DNA of 64,000 bases, from NCBI GenBank assembly GCA_049116335.1, contig JAGDYZ010000001.1, positions 1 through 64,000 on the forward strand, read 5' to 3'. This document shows positions 1-8,530 of this stretch, one piece after another. Made by a program: the position numbers and the translations under genes. The first letter of the stretch is position 1; every line of letters begins with the position of its first letter. The notes beneath the pieces were generated by a model. It saw only the letters and a program-made list of their open reading frames with translations. It was not told the DNA's origin and searched no databases. Source of the DNA: CANMIH01 sp049116335. Lineage in GTDB: Bacteria > Pseudomonadota > Alphaproteobacteria > Rhodobacterales > Rhodobacteraceae.

Positions 1-159
1 AATCTAACAAAATTACAAAAACAGCAATTTCCCTTTTAGATCAGAGAGTTACGAGATAATCCCATACCACTCTTCCTCGAAACTGGTCGTAAATCTCCGG
101 TCAGGCCAGCCAATACGCCGAATCTCGGACCCAATATTCCATATCGCCATGGCATCATG
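1..159. other. Left-edge region without a recognised gene
   Basis: This stretch lies downstream of the glycerate kinase gene, which reads leftward. It is AT-richer than the genes around it. On the minus strand an open frame from the ATG at 150 to the TAA at 49 would encode 33 residues, rich in Trp, Arg and Glu. It has no convincing ribosome binding site and I do not recognise the product. It could be a small gene, a fragment of an older gene or chance. Confidence 0.4.
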
Positions 160-1425
160 TCATCGGATCAGAATGGCCCGTAGATCGTTGACATTGGTTC
201 CGGTTGGCCCGGGAACAAACAATGTGCTGGCCGCATCAAAAGCGCCCCAGGCATCATTCTGCTGAAGAGCCTCCTGAGGATCCCTGCCGGCTTTACGCAT
301 CTGTGTAGCGGTGGTGCCGTCAGCAAAAGCGCCTGCATTGTCCTCAGAACCATCGATGCCATCCGTATCCGCCGCAAGCGCGAAAATAGAATGATGGCCT
401 TCTATTGCCTGAGCAAAGGATAGCAGAAACTCGGTGTTTCGCCCCCCCCGTCCTTCGGTATTGCGCAACGTGACCGTGGTTTCCCCACCTGAAAGCAGTA
501 CAATCGGTTTGGCAAAGGGCTGATCCTGCTCAGCCACCTCACGCGCGAGAGCCGCATGCATCAGACCGATGTCCCGGGCTTCGCCCTCAATTGCATCTGA
601 CAAGATAACCGCAGAGGTACCGTTTTGTCGGGCAACCTCAGCAGCGGCGTCGAGTGAATGCCGGGCAGAGGCAATGACAGATACTTCATGATGTGCAAAG
701 GCAGGATCTTTTGGGTGCGGAGCACGCGCGCGATCGCTGGACAGATGTTCCAAAATGGTTTCGGGCAAATCAATATTCCAGGTACGAACAAGATCAAGCG
801 CCTCTTCAAGCGTCACCTCACTTGGCACTGTCGGGCCAGAGGCGACTTGAGCCGGATCATCGCCTGGAACATCAGAGACAATCAATGAAACTACGCGTGC
901 CGGAGAGGCGGCCGCGGCGAGACGCCCGCCTTTGATGCCACTGACATGTTTCCGGATCGCATTCATCACTCCAATCGGTGCCCCAGATGCCAGAAGCGCA
1001 GAGTTCAAAGCTTGTTCATCGGCGAGAGTAAGGCCATCTGGCGGCGACGGAAGAAGGGCGGATCCACCACCGCAGATCAGCGCGACAACGAGGTCATCTT
1101 CCGTCAGCCTTGAAACCGCATCAAACAATGCCGCGCTGGCCTCGAGACCAGCCTCGTCCGGCACCGGATGCGCGGCTTCTATCACCTTTATATGTTTACA
1201 GGGGGTCGCATAGCCGTACCGGGTGACAATGACACCTTCGACAGGAACCTGCCAAAGTTCTTCAAATGCCGCGCCCAGCTGTGCAGCCCCCTTCCCTGCC
1301 CCGATAACGATGGTCCGGCCTTTCGGTCGCTCTGGCAAATGTTTGGCGATTGCGTTGCGCGGATCGGCCGCTTGAATCGCGGCGTCAAAAAGCGACGTCA
1401 AAAAGGCGCGCGTTTCAATGTCCAT
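160..1425 (-). CDS. gckA: Glycerate 2-kinase (MOFRL family)
   Basis: Predicted to phosphorylate D-glycerate to 2-phosphoglycerate in the cytoplasm, feeding glyoxylate, serine or tartrate carbon into glycolysis. Seen: a 421-residue protein with a Gly-rich IVIGAGKGAAQ stretch near the N-terminus, an ICGGGSALL loop, and a C-terminal GGRNTEFLLSFA / DTDGIDG region typical of MOFRL glycerate kinases (also annotated TtuD or hydroxypyruvate reductase). The frame extends 52 codons further upstream, across a 16-bp parS-like palindrome. The ATG at 1425 is preferred because an AAGGA-type ribosome binding site precedes it and homology begins there. No obvious operon partner; repC lies upstream in the same orientation. 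Confidence 0.88.
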   Translation of the reverse strand: MDIETRAFLTSLFDAAIQAADPRNAIAKHLPERPKGRTIVIGAGKGAAQLGAAFEELWQVPVEGVIVTRYGYATPCKHIKVIEAAHPVPDEAGLEASAALFDAVSRLTEDDLVVALICGGGSALLPSPPDGLTLADEQALNSALLASGAPIGVMNAIRKHVSGIKGGRLAAAASPARVVSLIVSDVPGDDPAQVASGPTVPSEVTLEEALDLVRTWNIDLPETILEHLSSDRARAPHPKDPAFAHHEVSVIASARHSLDAAAEVARQNGTSAVILSDAIEGEARDIGLMHAALAREVAEQDQPFAKPIVLLSGGETTVTLRNTEGRGGRNTEFLLSFAQAIEGHHSIFALAADTDGIDGSEDNAGAFADGTTATQMRKAGRDPQEALQQNDAWGAFDAASTLFVPGPTGTNVNDLRAILIR

Positions 1426-1555
1426 AATAGTGTCATCCTTGAAAGCATTTGGCGGCACCGTAGAGGAGAGCGATTTTGAGGAAAAGAGAAGACTGCGAAA
1501 CGGTGTTTCGATTGAATGGACCCGAAAGAGACTTGTGATGTCAGTTGGCTTGCGG

Positions 1556-1571
1556 ATTGTCAGCTGACAAT
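1556..1571. promoter_or_regulatory. Candidate parS site 1 (RepB-binding palindrome)
   Basis: Perfect 16-bp palindrome ATTGTCAGCTGACAAT. An identical copy lies 243 bp away at 1815-1830, and both are downstream of repC. Known: repABC centromeres are 16-bp palindromes with a TT....GC....AA skeleton (GTTN4GCN4AAC in rhizobia). This one fits except for the outermost base pair. It sits about 130 bp upstream of the glycerate kinase start. Confidence 0.75.
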
Positions 1572-1814
1572 TTTCTGACATGCGAAACCTGGGATTGAGC
1601 CTGTGTGAAGATAATCACCTCGAGTGAGGTGGCGCGACTTCGGTTCTGTAGGTACCCAATGTTGAGCGGTTGCGTCCTTGGGATAACTGAGCAGGATCTT
1701 CTGTAACGGAGAACGTTTCGGGCGAGGGGATTCAAAGAACAGCACGTTTTCAGAGCAAATCTCAGTTCCGAATTCCCGTTTACTCCTACAGACCTGTGCA
1801 ATGGGAAAATCAAA

Positions 1815-1830
1815 ATTGTCAGCTGACAAT
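1815..1830. promoter_or_regulatory. Candidate parS site 2 (RepB-binding palindrome)
   Basis: Second exact copy of ATTGTCAGCTGACAAT. Here the symmetry extends one base each side (1814-1831). Two identical perfect palindromes within 300 bp beside a repABC operon are best explained as parS sites bound by RepB during partition. The rest of 1582-2099 carries no gene that I can support. Confidence 0.75.
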
Positions 1831-2099
1831 TCCTCTGCAAGTAAATGGCAAAGACTGGGGCATGAAAGCTGAAGCCGATCAAGCGCCATAAGCAAAGAAA
1901 CAATTAGCAGTTCTCGATTTGGGGCTGCCATCGTTCACCAAGGCCCCGAGCCTTTCCTGAGCTGAGTTAGTTTTCCAGCTTCATCAGAAACCTGAAAAAA
2001 GAAGAGACTGAACGTCGACTAAGCTCACCTATGATGTTCCAACGGTCACAAACGGGAAGCGGCAGACAAAGCTATTTGGCGAAGTTAATCGACATTTCA

Positions 2100-3170
2100 T
2101 CACAGAACCGCCTGACACCCGCGATCCCCGCTTTGGCGCAGAAGGGACTGAACCATAGGCATAATCGAAAACTGCGCCGCTTTGGCCTTTTTGGTCAATT
2201 GCCTGAGATAGGCACCTGGGCTTCTAATCTGCGCTTGTTTCTCAAGCATACACAAGACCGTCAGGCTGGTATCGTGGTCACCGATGTTCGACCGCGCGTC
2301 CGCAATCACTGGGCTGTCAATCCCCATCATTTTTGCGAACTGGTTGGTTAAGGTCGAGAGCTCGAACCAGGAGGTGGGTTTCTCAGCAATCAGACCAGTG
2401 AATGTTGGGCAGGCCTCAAGGATTGCTCGCAAAGAGATACGCTTGTCGGTTGGTTCAGAGTCAAAAGATTTTTTTTGTTTAGTCTGTATGTGCCGCTCAT
2501 TTTGCGTGTCGATGGCGCTCATTTCGTCTGATTTCGGCAGAAGATCCACAAGCTTATCAAGCATGTTTTCCAGAGTATCTACCCGTGGTTTCTGCCGCAA
2601 AAACTTACGGAGTTCTTCGGAAAGGGCAGGGGGGAGCAAATCGAGGTCGATTAGCTCTTGCCGGGTGACAAGGATCTTATCGCGCAGAATGGCGCGTTCC
2701 TGTTGCACCAGACGAGCGTCCTCGGCGGCTTGGAACAGCTGGTCGGCGTAGATCGCAAGGGGGGCCAGATCAAAGCCAAAGGCCAAGGCGCGCGTGCCCC
2801 CAAGGTTGCGGGCAAAGCGTTTGCGGTTGGGGCTGTCATACCGGTTGATAAACCCAAGCTCGACCAGTCGGGCCAAATGGCGCCGCAGCGTGCTTTCAGG
2901 CATTCCGTTCAACCGTTGGCTCAGTGTTGTGTTGGATGGGAACACAATTGCTTTGCCTGGTTCTGCGATCAGCGCACGACCGGGATGAAATGTCATCAAA
3001 GCTTTGAGAACGGAGAGGGTCCGGTGGTTGAGATCAAACGACTCAGCCGCCAGAGTGAGGGCATCAAGAAGACACCATTTATCATTGGCAGAACAGGGTA
3101 TCTCCCTGTCCTCACCCGTTTGAACAGCCTGTATTGGCCGCCCAAACTGCGTTTGGGACGCGTGCTGCAT
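2100..3170 (-). CDS. repC: Replication initiator RepC
   Basis: Initiates replication of repABC plasmids. Seen: 356 residues with the family's N-terminal core: a W-LLDAL-LAAESFDL segment, FHPG followed by VFPSNTTLSQRLNGM, the winged-helix stretch STLRRHLARLVELGFI, DSPNRKRFAR, and an AFGFDLAPL motif. Known: the origin of these replicons lies inside repC, and an AT-rich patch around 2455-2500 is a natural candidate. The ATG at 3170 has no good Shine-Dalgarno sequence, which fits the low, antisense-controlled translation of repC. Last gene of repA-repB-repC, separated from repB by a 180-bp spacer holding the ctRNA. Confidence 0.93.
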   Translation of the reverse strand: MQHASQTQFGRPIQAVQTGEDREIPCSANDKWCLLDALTLAAESFDLNHRTLSVLKALMTFHPGRALIAEPGKAIVFPSNTTLSQRLNGMPESTLRRHLARLVELGFINRYDSPNRKRFARNLGGTRALAFGFDLAPLAIYADQLFQAAEDARLVQQERAILRDKILVTRQELIDLDLLPPALSEELRKFLRQKPRVDTLENMLDKLVDLLPKSDEMSAIDTQNERHIQTKQKKSFDSEPTDKRISLRAILEACPTFTGLIAEKPTSWFELSTLTNQFAKMMGIDSPVIADARSNIGDHDTSLTVLCMLEKQAQIRSPGAYLRQLTKKAKAAQFSIMPMVQSLLRQSGDRGCQAVL

Positions 3171-3221
3171 GAAATTATCACGACAGACAACAAATTATCG
3201 GCCCCACACGCATGCGCGGAG

Positions 3222-3308
3222 TTGACAGAGCTATGTTGGGAGGGCTATCTCAAAGGTGCTAAGATCGAGAAGGGCCTCTTGGGAACTATCCTGGGGGGCT
3301 TTTCTTTT
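3222..3308 (+). ncRNA. repABC counter-transcribed RNA (incompatibility RNA) with promoter
   Basis: In the repB-repC spacer, on the strand opposite to repABC. A TTGACA -35 element at 3222-3227 is followed 17 bp later by a weak -10-like CTATCT at 3245-3250. The transcript would end at a GC-rich hairpin (3274-3299) followed by TTTTCTTTT. Known: all repABC plasmids carry such a short antisense RNA here, which represses repC and sets incompatibility. The RNA itself would start near 3257 and be about 50 nt long (inference). Confidence 0.75.
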
Positions 3309-3309
3309 G
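3274..3309 (+). terminator. Intrinsic terminator of the ctRNA
   Basis: Imperfect stem of 11 pairs (several G-T) with arms beginning GCCTC and ending GGGGGC, plus a small loop, followed directly by TTTTCTTTT. Reads on the plus strand, against repABC. Confidence 0.72.
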
Positions 3310-3350
3310 CGGTCTGGTTTCGTGCCTCCTTTCTTGATGTATCTACTGCC

Positions 3351-4322
3351 TTAGTCTTCCGACCGTTCGTTTTGCCAGCGGTCGTGAAGGTCGAGAAGCA
3401 CGCCTTCGGCATGTTGGGCGAACCATTGCTCGAACCCTTTGCCAGTGCGTGCGGTGATCTTGAGGGTCACACCCTTGTCGTTACTTTTCAGCTCGGCCAG
3501 GGGAGCACCATCAATACCCGTTACTATCTGTGATTTTGTCGCTGTCGGGGCAGGGGACTTCTCAGGTTGTGAGAGGGTAAAGATCAGCTCAAAACGACCA
3601 TCAGATTCCTGCTGCTGAAACGCAGGGTCTTGTGTCATTGCCATGGCCTTATCTTTAAAGCCATCTGTTTCAAACAGCTTCACCATGGCGAGCCAGCGCT
3701 CACGACCAATACCCGGGGCCGATCCGACCTGTCGCAAAAAGTCGAGATCAAAGGCTGTCCCAACTTTGAGCATGCGGCTGACCATGGGCAAATCGATGGA
3801 CAGAGCCGCTGCAATTGTCTGCCGGTCATAGTCCAACTCTTGCAGCTGTGCGGCAAAGCTGGCCTTCTCAACAAAGCTGAGATCTTGCCGGGCCGTGTTT
3901 TCCTGGCCTTGGGCCAGAACAAGCGCATGGTCGTCCAGTTGGCGAACCATCGCTTTGACAGGAAGACCAAGCTCCTTGAGAGCCAAAAGCCGACGCCGTC
4001 CGTAGACAACTTCAAACCGACCGGATGTTTTGCTATGCGGACGCACAAGCACAGGCACCTGCTGACCATAGGTCTGCAGGCTTTCCTTAAGCTGCTCCAT
4101 TGCAGGACGATCGACACTTAGACGGTCTTGAACACCGGCGTCATCAATCAGGCTAGGATCAATTTCCTGAACCGCGTTTTCCTGCAGTCGCGACAAAGAG
4201 GATTGCAAAGCGCCAACTGCGCCTCGCGGCATCATCCGATTTCCGCCAGCCGGTTTAACCGAATTCGCAGAGTTTGCAGATGGTGGGGTCAAACCTCCAC
4301 CCAAGATACCTTTGCGTGCCAT
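3351..4322 (-). CDS. repB: Partition protein RepB (ParB family)
   Basis: Centromere-binding protein that loads on parS and works with RepA to segregate the replicon. Seen: 323 residues starting MARKGILGGG, the conserved RepB N-terminus. A ParB core follows at about residues 50-130 with the GRRRLLA box and GQENTARQDLS, then a helix-turn-helix region. The ATG at 4322 overlaps the repA stop by one base (TGATG), implying coupled translation. A further in-frame ATG lies four codons upstream, but the family N-terminus favours 4322. Its likely targets are the two identical palindromes at 1556 and 1815. Confidence 0.93.
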   Translation of the reverse strand: MARKGILGGGLTPPSANSANSVKPAGGNRMMPRGAVGALQSSLSRLQENAVQEIDPSLIDDAGVQDRLSVDRPAMEQLKESLQTYGQQVPVLVRPHSKTSGRFEVVYGRRRLLALKELGLPVKAMVRQLDDHALVLAQGQENTARQDLSFVEKASFAAQLQELDYDRQTIAAALSIDLPMVSRMLKVGTAFDLDFLRQVGSAPGIGRERWLAMVKLFETDGFKDKAMAMTQDPAFQQQESDGRFELIFTLSQPEKSPAPTATKSQIVTGIDGAPLAELKSNDKGVTLKITARTGKGFEQWFAQHAEGVLLDLHDRWQNERSED

Positions 4323-5497
4323 CAGCGACCCCATGCCTGTTGAATAAGCGCTTCGATCTCATCATTCACCTGATTGAGTGAATCGACGGCGCGGTCGTAG
4401 GTCTGGCGATGGAATTGGCTTCGCTCGACCTCATAGACCGTCTGCTGGGTCAGGCCTGCGTCGGAAATCGCGGTCGATTTCAACATTGGTGCGACCATGA
4501 CCTCATCTTCGAACAATTGCCGCAGGAACGAGACGACCTGTTGTTGGGGGCCGTCATTGGGCTCGTATCGGTTGATCAGAAAACGCAGAAAGTCGAATTG
4601 CATCACTGCGCCGGCATCCGAGACAACATCCAGAAGATCCGCGCTCATCTGCAGAAACTGCGACATCGAGGCGATGTCGAGCATATTCGGCACAATAGTG
4701 ATCAAAACGCCAGTCGATGCACAGAGGGCGGACATGGTCAGATAGCCCAATTGCGGCGGGCAATCGAAGATGATCACATCATAGTTTGCCTCAACCTCTT
4801 CCAGGGCTGTGGCCATCCGCGAAAAGAACGGCGGTTGGATGTTGCCGATCAGCGCCTGGGGCGTTTCATGCTCGAATTCTTGCAGCATCAACCCGCCAGG
4901 TGCGAGATCAATGCCGGTGAAAAAGGTCTGTTGAATGACCTCTGACATGGGCACAGGATCGTCATAACGGATCGCGTCGTAAATTGTGCCGGATTGCAGA
5001 AAGTCATACTCTGGGCGGTACCCGAACAGAGTGGTGAGCGAGGCCTGTGGATCAATATCGACACAGAGCACGCGATAGCCTTTTAGAGCCAAACGATGCG
5101 CAGTATGGATCGAGCTTGTGGTTTTGCCCGAGCCACCTTTGAAGTTCAGAAAGGAAAGAACCTGAACTTTGTCGCCCTCGCGGCGCCCTTTCATATAGGC
5201 CCCCGGGGTTTTGGCTGTGCTTTCCAGAATTTCACGCACATTACGCAGATCTTGGGCGGAATAGTGTCGTCTTCCGCCCGGTGTGGTATGCACGTCTGGA
5301 ATACGGTTGTCGAAATGCAGCTTGCGGAGGAAACTCGCCGAGATCCCTAGGAGATCGGCGGCTTCACCGGCACTAAATAGGCGCAACTCCTTGCGCGCGT
5401 CGGGCGCAAAGATCGTCCGCATGTGCGTTTCTAACGCCGCAGTAAGCCGTTCGGCGTTCTCACGAACCCGTTGGTTGATGTGGAGAAGATCCGCCAT
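4322..5497 (-). CDS. repA: Partition ATPase RepA (ParA family)
   Basis: Walker-type ATPase that moves RepB-parS complexes and represses its own operon. Seen: 391 residues; an N-terminal helix-turn-helix region (about 38-83, with FSAGEAADLLGIS and GGRRHYS), a deviant Walker A KGGSGKTT at about 120-127, DIDPQASLT, and DCPPQLGYLT. The frame continues upstream to a TTG at 5560. The ATG at 5497 is chosen because a purine-rich AGAGGG ribosome binding site precedes it and the protein then has the usual RepA length. First gene of the repABC operon, divergent from icd. Confidence 0.93.
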   Translation of the reverse strand: MADLLHINQRVRENAERLTAALETHMRTIFAPDARKELRLFSAGEAADLLGISASFLRKLHFDNRIPDVHTTPGGRRHYSAQDLRNVREILESTAKTPGAYMKGRREGDKVQVLSFLNFKGGSGKTTSSIHTAHRLALKGYRVLCVDIDPQASLTTLFGYRPEYDFLQSGTIYDAIRYDDPVPMSEVIQQTFFTGIDLAPGGLMLQEFEHETPQALIGNIQPPFFSRMATALEEVEANYDVIIFDCPPQLGYLTMSALCASTGVLITIVPNMLDIASMSQFLQMSADLLDVVSDAGAVMQFDFLRFLINRYEPNDGPQQQVVSFLRQLFEDEVMVAPMLKSTAISDAGLTQQTVYEVERSQFHRQTYDRAVDSLNQVNDEIEALIQQAWGR

Positions 5498-5782
5498 CTC
5501 TGCCCTCTTTATAGTAACGCTGTTTTTCGCCAACGCCTTTTCTACCGTTTCTTTAACCAAGCGTAGCGGCTCATTGCAACAGATTCCTGTGGATAAGGCT
5601 CAGGCGCGGAAAGCCGAAATTGAGGTATTGCTGTAGAATGTTGGTGTAACTAATTGAAAACAAGCAGAAATAAAGTGATTTGCGGTGTGTGGGGCGCTTC
5701 GGGCCCGGATCGAAGGATTCAGAGACAAATCTATCATCAGAGACGAATTCACCCAAGTTTGGCAGTTCACATGCAATCAAGA

Positions 5783-5798
5783 AGGGAATCGATTCCCT
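5783..5798. promoter_or_regulatory. 16-bp perfect palindrome between repA and icd
   Basis: AGGGAATCGATTCCCT reads identically on both strands. It lies 98 bp upstream of icd and about 285 bp upstream of repA. Its centre (TCGA) does not fit the repABC parS skeleton, so it is more likely an operator for icd or for repA autoregulation. No other gene is supported in 5498-5896. Confidence 0.5.
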
Positions 5799-5896
5799 AA
5801 AACGCGACGAAATTGCGCGTTTGTATACCTCGGCATACCGTAGACAGGCCGGATCTTTTGGCGTATGGAGGGCGCAAAGCAAGAGAGGCTTGATTC

Positions 5897-8107
5897 ATGT
5901 CTGAGAATACTCCCGATATTATCTACACCATCGTTGATGAAGCGCCTGAGCTGGCCTCGGCGTCTTTCCTTCCGATCATCAAAAAATTCGCGGCAGCGGC
6001 CGGTGTATCCGTTGGTACCAAAGATATCTCTTTGGCTGCGCGGATCATCTCGACGTTCCCGGAAAAACTGACCGAAGCGCAGCGCCAGCCAAATGACTTG
6101 GCGGAACTGGGTGAACTGGTGAAAACACCAGATGCCAACGTCATCAAGCTTCCGAACATTTCCGCATCGGTGCCTCAGCTTGTGGCGGCCATCGAAGAGC
6201 TTCAGGCGCAGGGCTACGACCTCCCGGCTTATCCTGAAGAGCCCAAGACCGACGAAGAAAAAGCCATTCGTGCACGCTATGATGGCATCAAGGGCTCGGC
6301 GGTAAACCCGGTTCTGCGTGAAGGCAACTCGGACCGTCGGTCGGCACGCGCAGTTAAAACCTATGCTCAGAACAACCCCCATTCGATGGGGGCTTGGGCG
6401 TCGGACAGCAAAACCAAAGTCTCTTCTATGCCGGGCAACGACTTCTATGCCAACGAAGTGTCCGCGACCATCACCGCCGCTCAGGCAGGTGATGCGAAAA
6501 TCGAGTTTGTTGGCAAAGACGGCGCGATCACCGTTCTGAAAGACGCTTGGCCACTGGCCGAGGGCACCGTTGCAGACGCGACCTTTATGTCGGCCAAAGC
6601 GCTGGGTGCATTCCTTGCCGAAGCAATCGAAGACACCAAAGCCGATGGCACCATGTTCTCGCTGCACATGAAGGCAACCATGATGAAGGTCTCGGACCCC
6701 ATCATCTTTGGCCATGCTGTCAAAGCCTGGTTGGCTCCGGTGTTCGAGAAGTTTGGCGATGAAATGGCCGCGTTGGGTGTAAACCCGAACTCGGGCCTTG
6801 GTGATCTTCTGGATCGCGTGGCGGGCAATGCGGACATCATGGCGGCGATCGACGCGGTTACCGCAGAGCGTCCTGGCATGTATATGGTCGACAGCGATAA
6901 AGGCATCACCAACCTGCATGTTCCCTCCGACGTGATCATTGACGCGTCGATGCCGGCGGTGATCCGTGCGGGCGGCAAAGGTTGGGACGCGGCAGGCACG
7001 AAGGGCGACACAAACTGTGTGATCCCGGACCGCTGCTATGCCACCGTCTATGACGAAACCATCAACTTCTTCAAAGCCAATGGTGCTTTGGACGTGACCA
7101 CCGCCGGTTCGGTGGCCAACGTAGGTTTGATGGCGCAAAAGGCGGAAGAGTACGGTTCACACCCAACCACCTTCGAAGCGCCTGCCGACGGAACAATCCG
7201 TGTTGTTTTGGCAAGCGGTGAAACCCTGCATAGTCATGATGTCGAAACTGGTGACATCTGGCGGTCGTGCACTGTGAAACAGGCGCCGATTGAAAACTGG
7301 ATCAGCCTGGCGTTGGATCGTCAGCGTTTGACCGGATCGGAAGCCATTTTCTGGCTCGATGCAAATCGCGCCCATGATGCCCAGCTGATTGCCTATGTGA
7401 CACCTGCACTGGAAGCCGCTGGTGTGGCGGACAAATTCCAGATCATGGCCCCACGCGAAGCCACAGCACAATCGTTGAAAACCATCACCGCAGGTAACGA
7501 CAGCATTGCTATCACTGGCAACGTGCTGCGTGACTATCTGACCGACCTGTTCCCGATCCTCGAATTGGGCACCTCGGCCAAAATGCTGTCGATTGTTAAA
7601 CTGATGAACGGTGGCGGCTTGTTTGAAACCGGTGCAGGCGGTTCCGCTCCGAAACACGTGCAGCAGCTGGTTGAGCAGAACCACCTGCGTTGGGACTCGA
7701 TGGGTGAGTTCTGTGCCCTTGGTGAAAGCCTGAACTTCCTGGCGGACAGCAAAGGCAATGCCAAAGCTGGTGTGCTGGGTGCGGCAGCGGAAGAGGCTAC
7801 TCAAGGTATCCTCAACAACAACAAATCGCCTGAGCGTAAAGTAGGGCAGCCCGACAACCGTGACAGCCACTATTGGTTTGCGCGCTACTGGGCAGAAGCT
7901 CTGGCGGCTCAGTCGGATGACGCAGAACTTGCGGCAGAATTTGCACCTATTGCCAAAGCGCTGGCAGACGGCGAAGCCGCAATCTTGTCAGAACTGGCAG
8001 CGGCACAGGGCCCCGCAGCAGAGATCGGCGGGTACTACCGTCCGTCGGTTGAGCTGAAGGCAAACGTGATGCGTCCAAGTGCGACACTGAACGCAATCAT
8101 CGGCTAA
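5897..8107 (+). CDS. icd: Isocitrate dehydrogenase, NADP-dependent, monomeric
   Basis: Oxidatively decarboxylates isocitrate to 2-oxoglutarate with NADP+ in the TCA cycle. Seen: 736 residues, the normal length of the monomeric (about 80 kDa) IDH class, with family stretches such as NSDRRSA, GDTNCVIPDRCYA, ILELGTSAKMLSIV and ETGAGGSAPKHVQQ. Start ATG 5897 follows an AGAGAGG ribosome binding site. It stands alone between a long 5' region with a perfect palindrome and a strong terminator, so it is a single-gene transcript. A core TCA enzyme directly beside repA is unusual and argues that this replicon is not readily lost. Confidence 0.95.
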   Translation: MSENTPDIIYTIVDEAPELASASFLPIIKKFAAAAGVSVGTKDISLAARIISTFPEKLTEAQRQPNDLAELGELVKTPDANVIKLPNISASVPQLVAAIEELQAQGYDLPAYPEEPKTDEEKAIRARYDGIKGSAVNPVLREGNSDRRSARAVKTYAQNNPHSMGAWASDSKTKVSSMPGNDFYANEVSATITAAQAGDAKIEFVGKDGAITVLKDAWPLAEGTVADATFMSAKALGAFLAEAIEDTKADGTMFSLHMKATMMKVSDPIIFGHAVKAWLAPVFEKFGDEMAALGVNPNSGLGDLLDRVAGNADIMAAIDAVTAERPGMYMVDSDKGITNLHVPSDVIIDASMPAVIRAGGKGWDAAGTKGDTNCVIPDRCYATVYDETINFFKANGALDVTTAGSVANVGLMAQKAEEYGSHPTTFEAPADGTIRVVLASGETLHSHDVETGDIWRSCTVKQAPIENWISLALDRQRLTGSEAIFWLDANRAHDAQLIAYVTPALEAAGVADKFQIMAPREATAQSLKTITAGNDSIAITGNVLRDYLTDLFPILELGTSAKMLSIVKLMNGGGLFETGAGGSAPKHVQQLVEQNHLRWDSMGEFCALGESLNFLADSKGNAKAGVLGAAAEEATQGILNNNKSPERKVGQPDNRDSHYWFARYWAEALAAQSDDAELAAEFAPIAKALADGEAAILSELAAAQGPAAEIGGYYRPSVELKANVMRPSATLNAIIG

Positions 8108-8130
8108 GCTCTCGCAACTAACGAGACCTT

Positions 8131-8167
8131 AAAGCGCCCCTTGGTTTGTCCAAGGGGCGCTTTTTTA
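8131..8167 (+). terminator. Intrinsic terminator after icd
   Basis: Eleven-base perfect arms (GCGCCCCTTGG / CCAAGGGGCGC) with a 5-base loop at 8134-8160, preceded by AAA and followed by TTTTTT. It lies 24 bp after the icd stop codon. Confidence 0.92.
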
Positions 8168-8324
8168 TGCGCGGCTAGACGGCGAAAACACATTTTTGGC
8201 TTGCACCAATTCTAATAGTCGATAAAAATACTTGGGTATAAGCCAGTCGATCATTCGGCAAGCGATTCCCCCTTAACAAGGACAGACCTCCAAGTTCGAT
8301 CTTGGGTCAAAGACTGGTGTCATC

Positions 8325-8480
8325 GTGAAAACGGATATGTTTGCCGGCGGAGCTTCCGCATTTTCTACGTTTCTTATCGCGGCCATCGCGATGTTGTTCC
8401 TGTGGACAGCAGTGACGCAGGAAACCTCAGGCGCAAATGCACAACAGACTTTGGCGGCTCTGACACAGGTTCTGCGTTGA
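8325..8480 (+). CDS. Small single-span membrane protein (possible)
   Basis: A 51-codon frame from a GTG at 8325 (or an ATG at 8337, giving 47 residues) to the TGA at 8480. The middle is a hydrophobic stretch, FSTFLIAAIAMLFLW, that would cross the membrane once; a polar Gln/Thr-rich tail follows. No strong ribosome binding site is visible and I do not recognise the family. It ends 50 bp before hemP in the same orientation and could be co-transcribed with it. It may be a real small membrane protein or a chance frame. Confidence 0.4.
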   Translation: MKTDMFAGGASAFSTFLIAAIAMLFLWTAVTQETSGANAQQTLAALTQVLR

Positions 8481-8530
8481 CGACCAAACCAGCACGCGAC
8501 CGCGACACCGCGGGATCAGGAGTAACTCAT

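Noticed and set aside
1426..1581. 52-codon N-terminal extension of glycerate kinase
   Set aside because: Runs through a parS-like palindrome, has no homology-like content, and a good ribosome binding site precedes the internal ATG at 1425.
5783..5798. Third parS site
   Set aside because: Perfect palindrome, but the central bases and skeleton do not match the two identical palindromes downstream of repC or the repABC consensus.
5777..7138. Long minus-strand open frame opposite icd
   Set aside because: The plus strand encodes an unmistakable full-length isocitrate dehydrogenase; the opposite frame is His/Arg-rich low-complexity sequence typical of GC-rich antisense frames.
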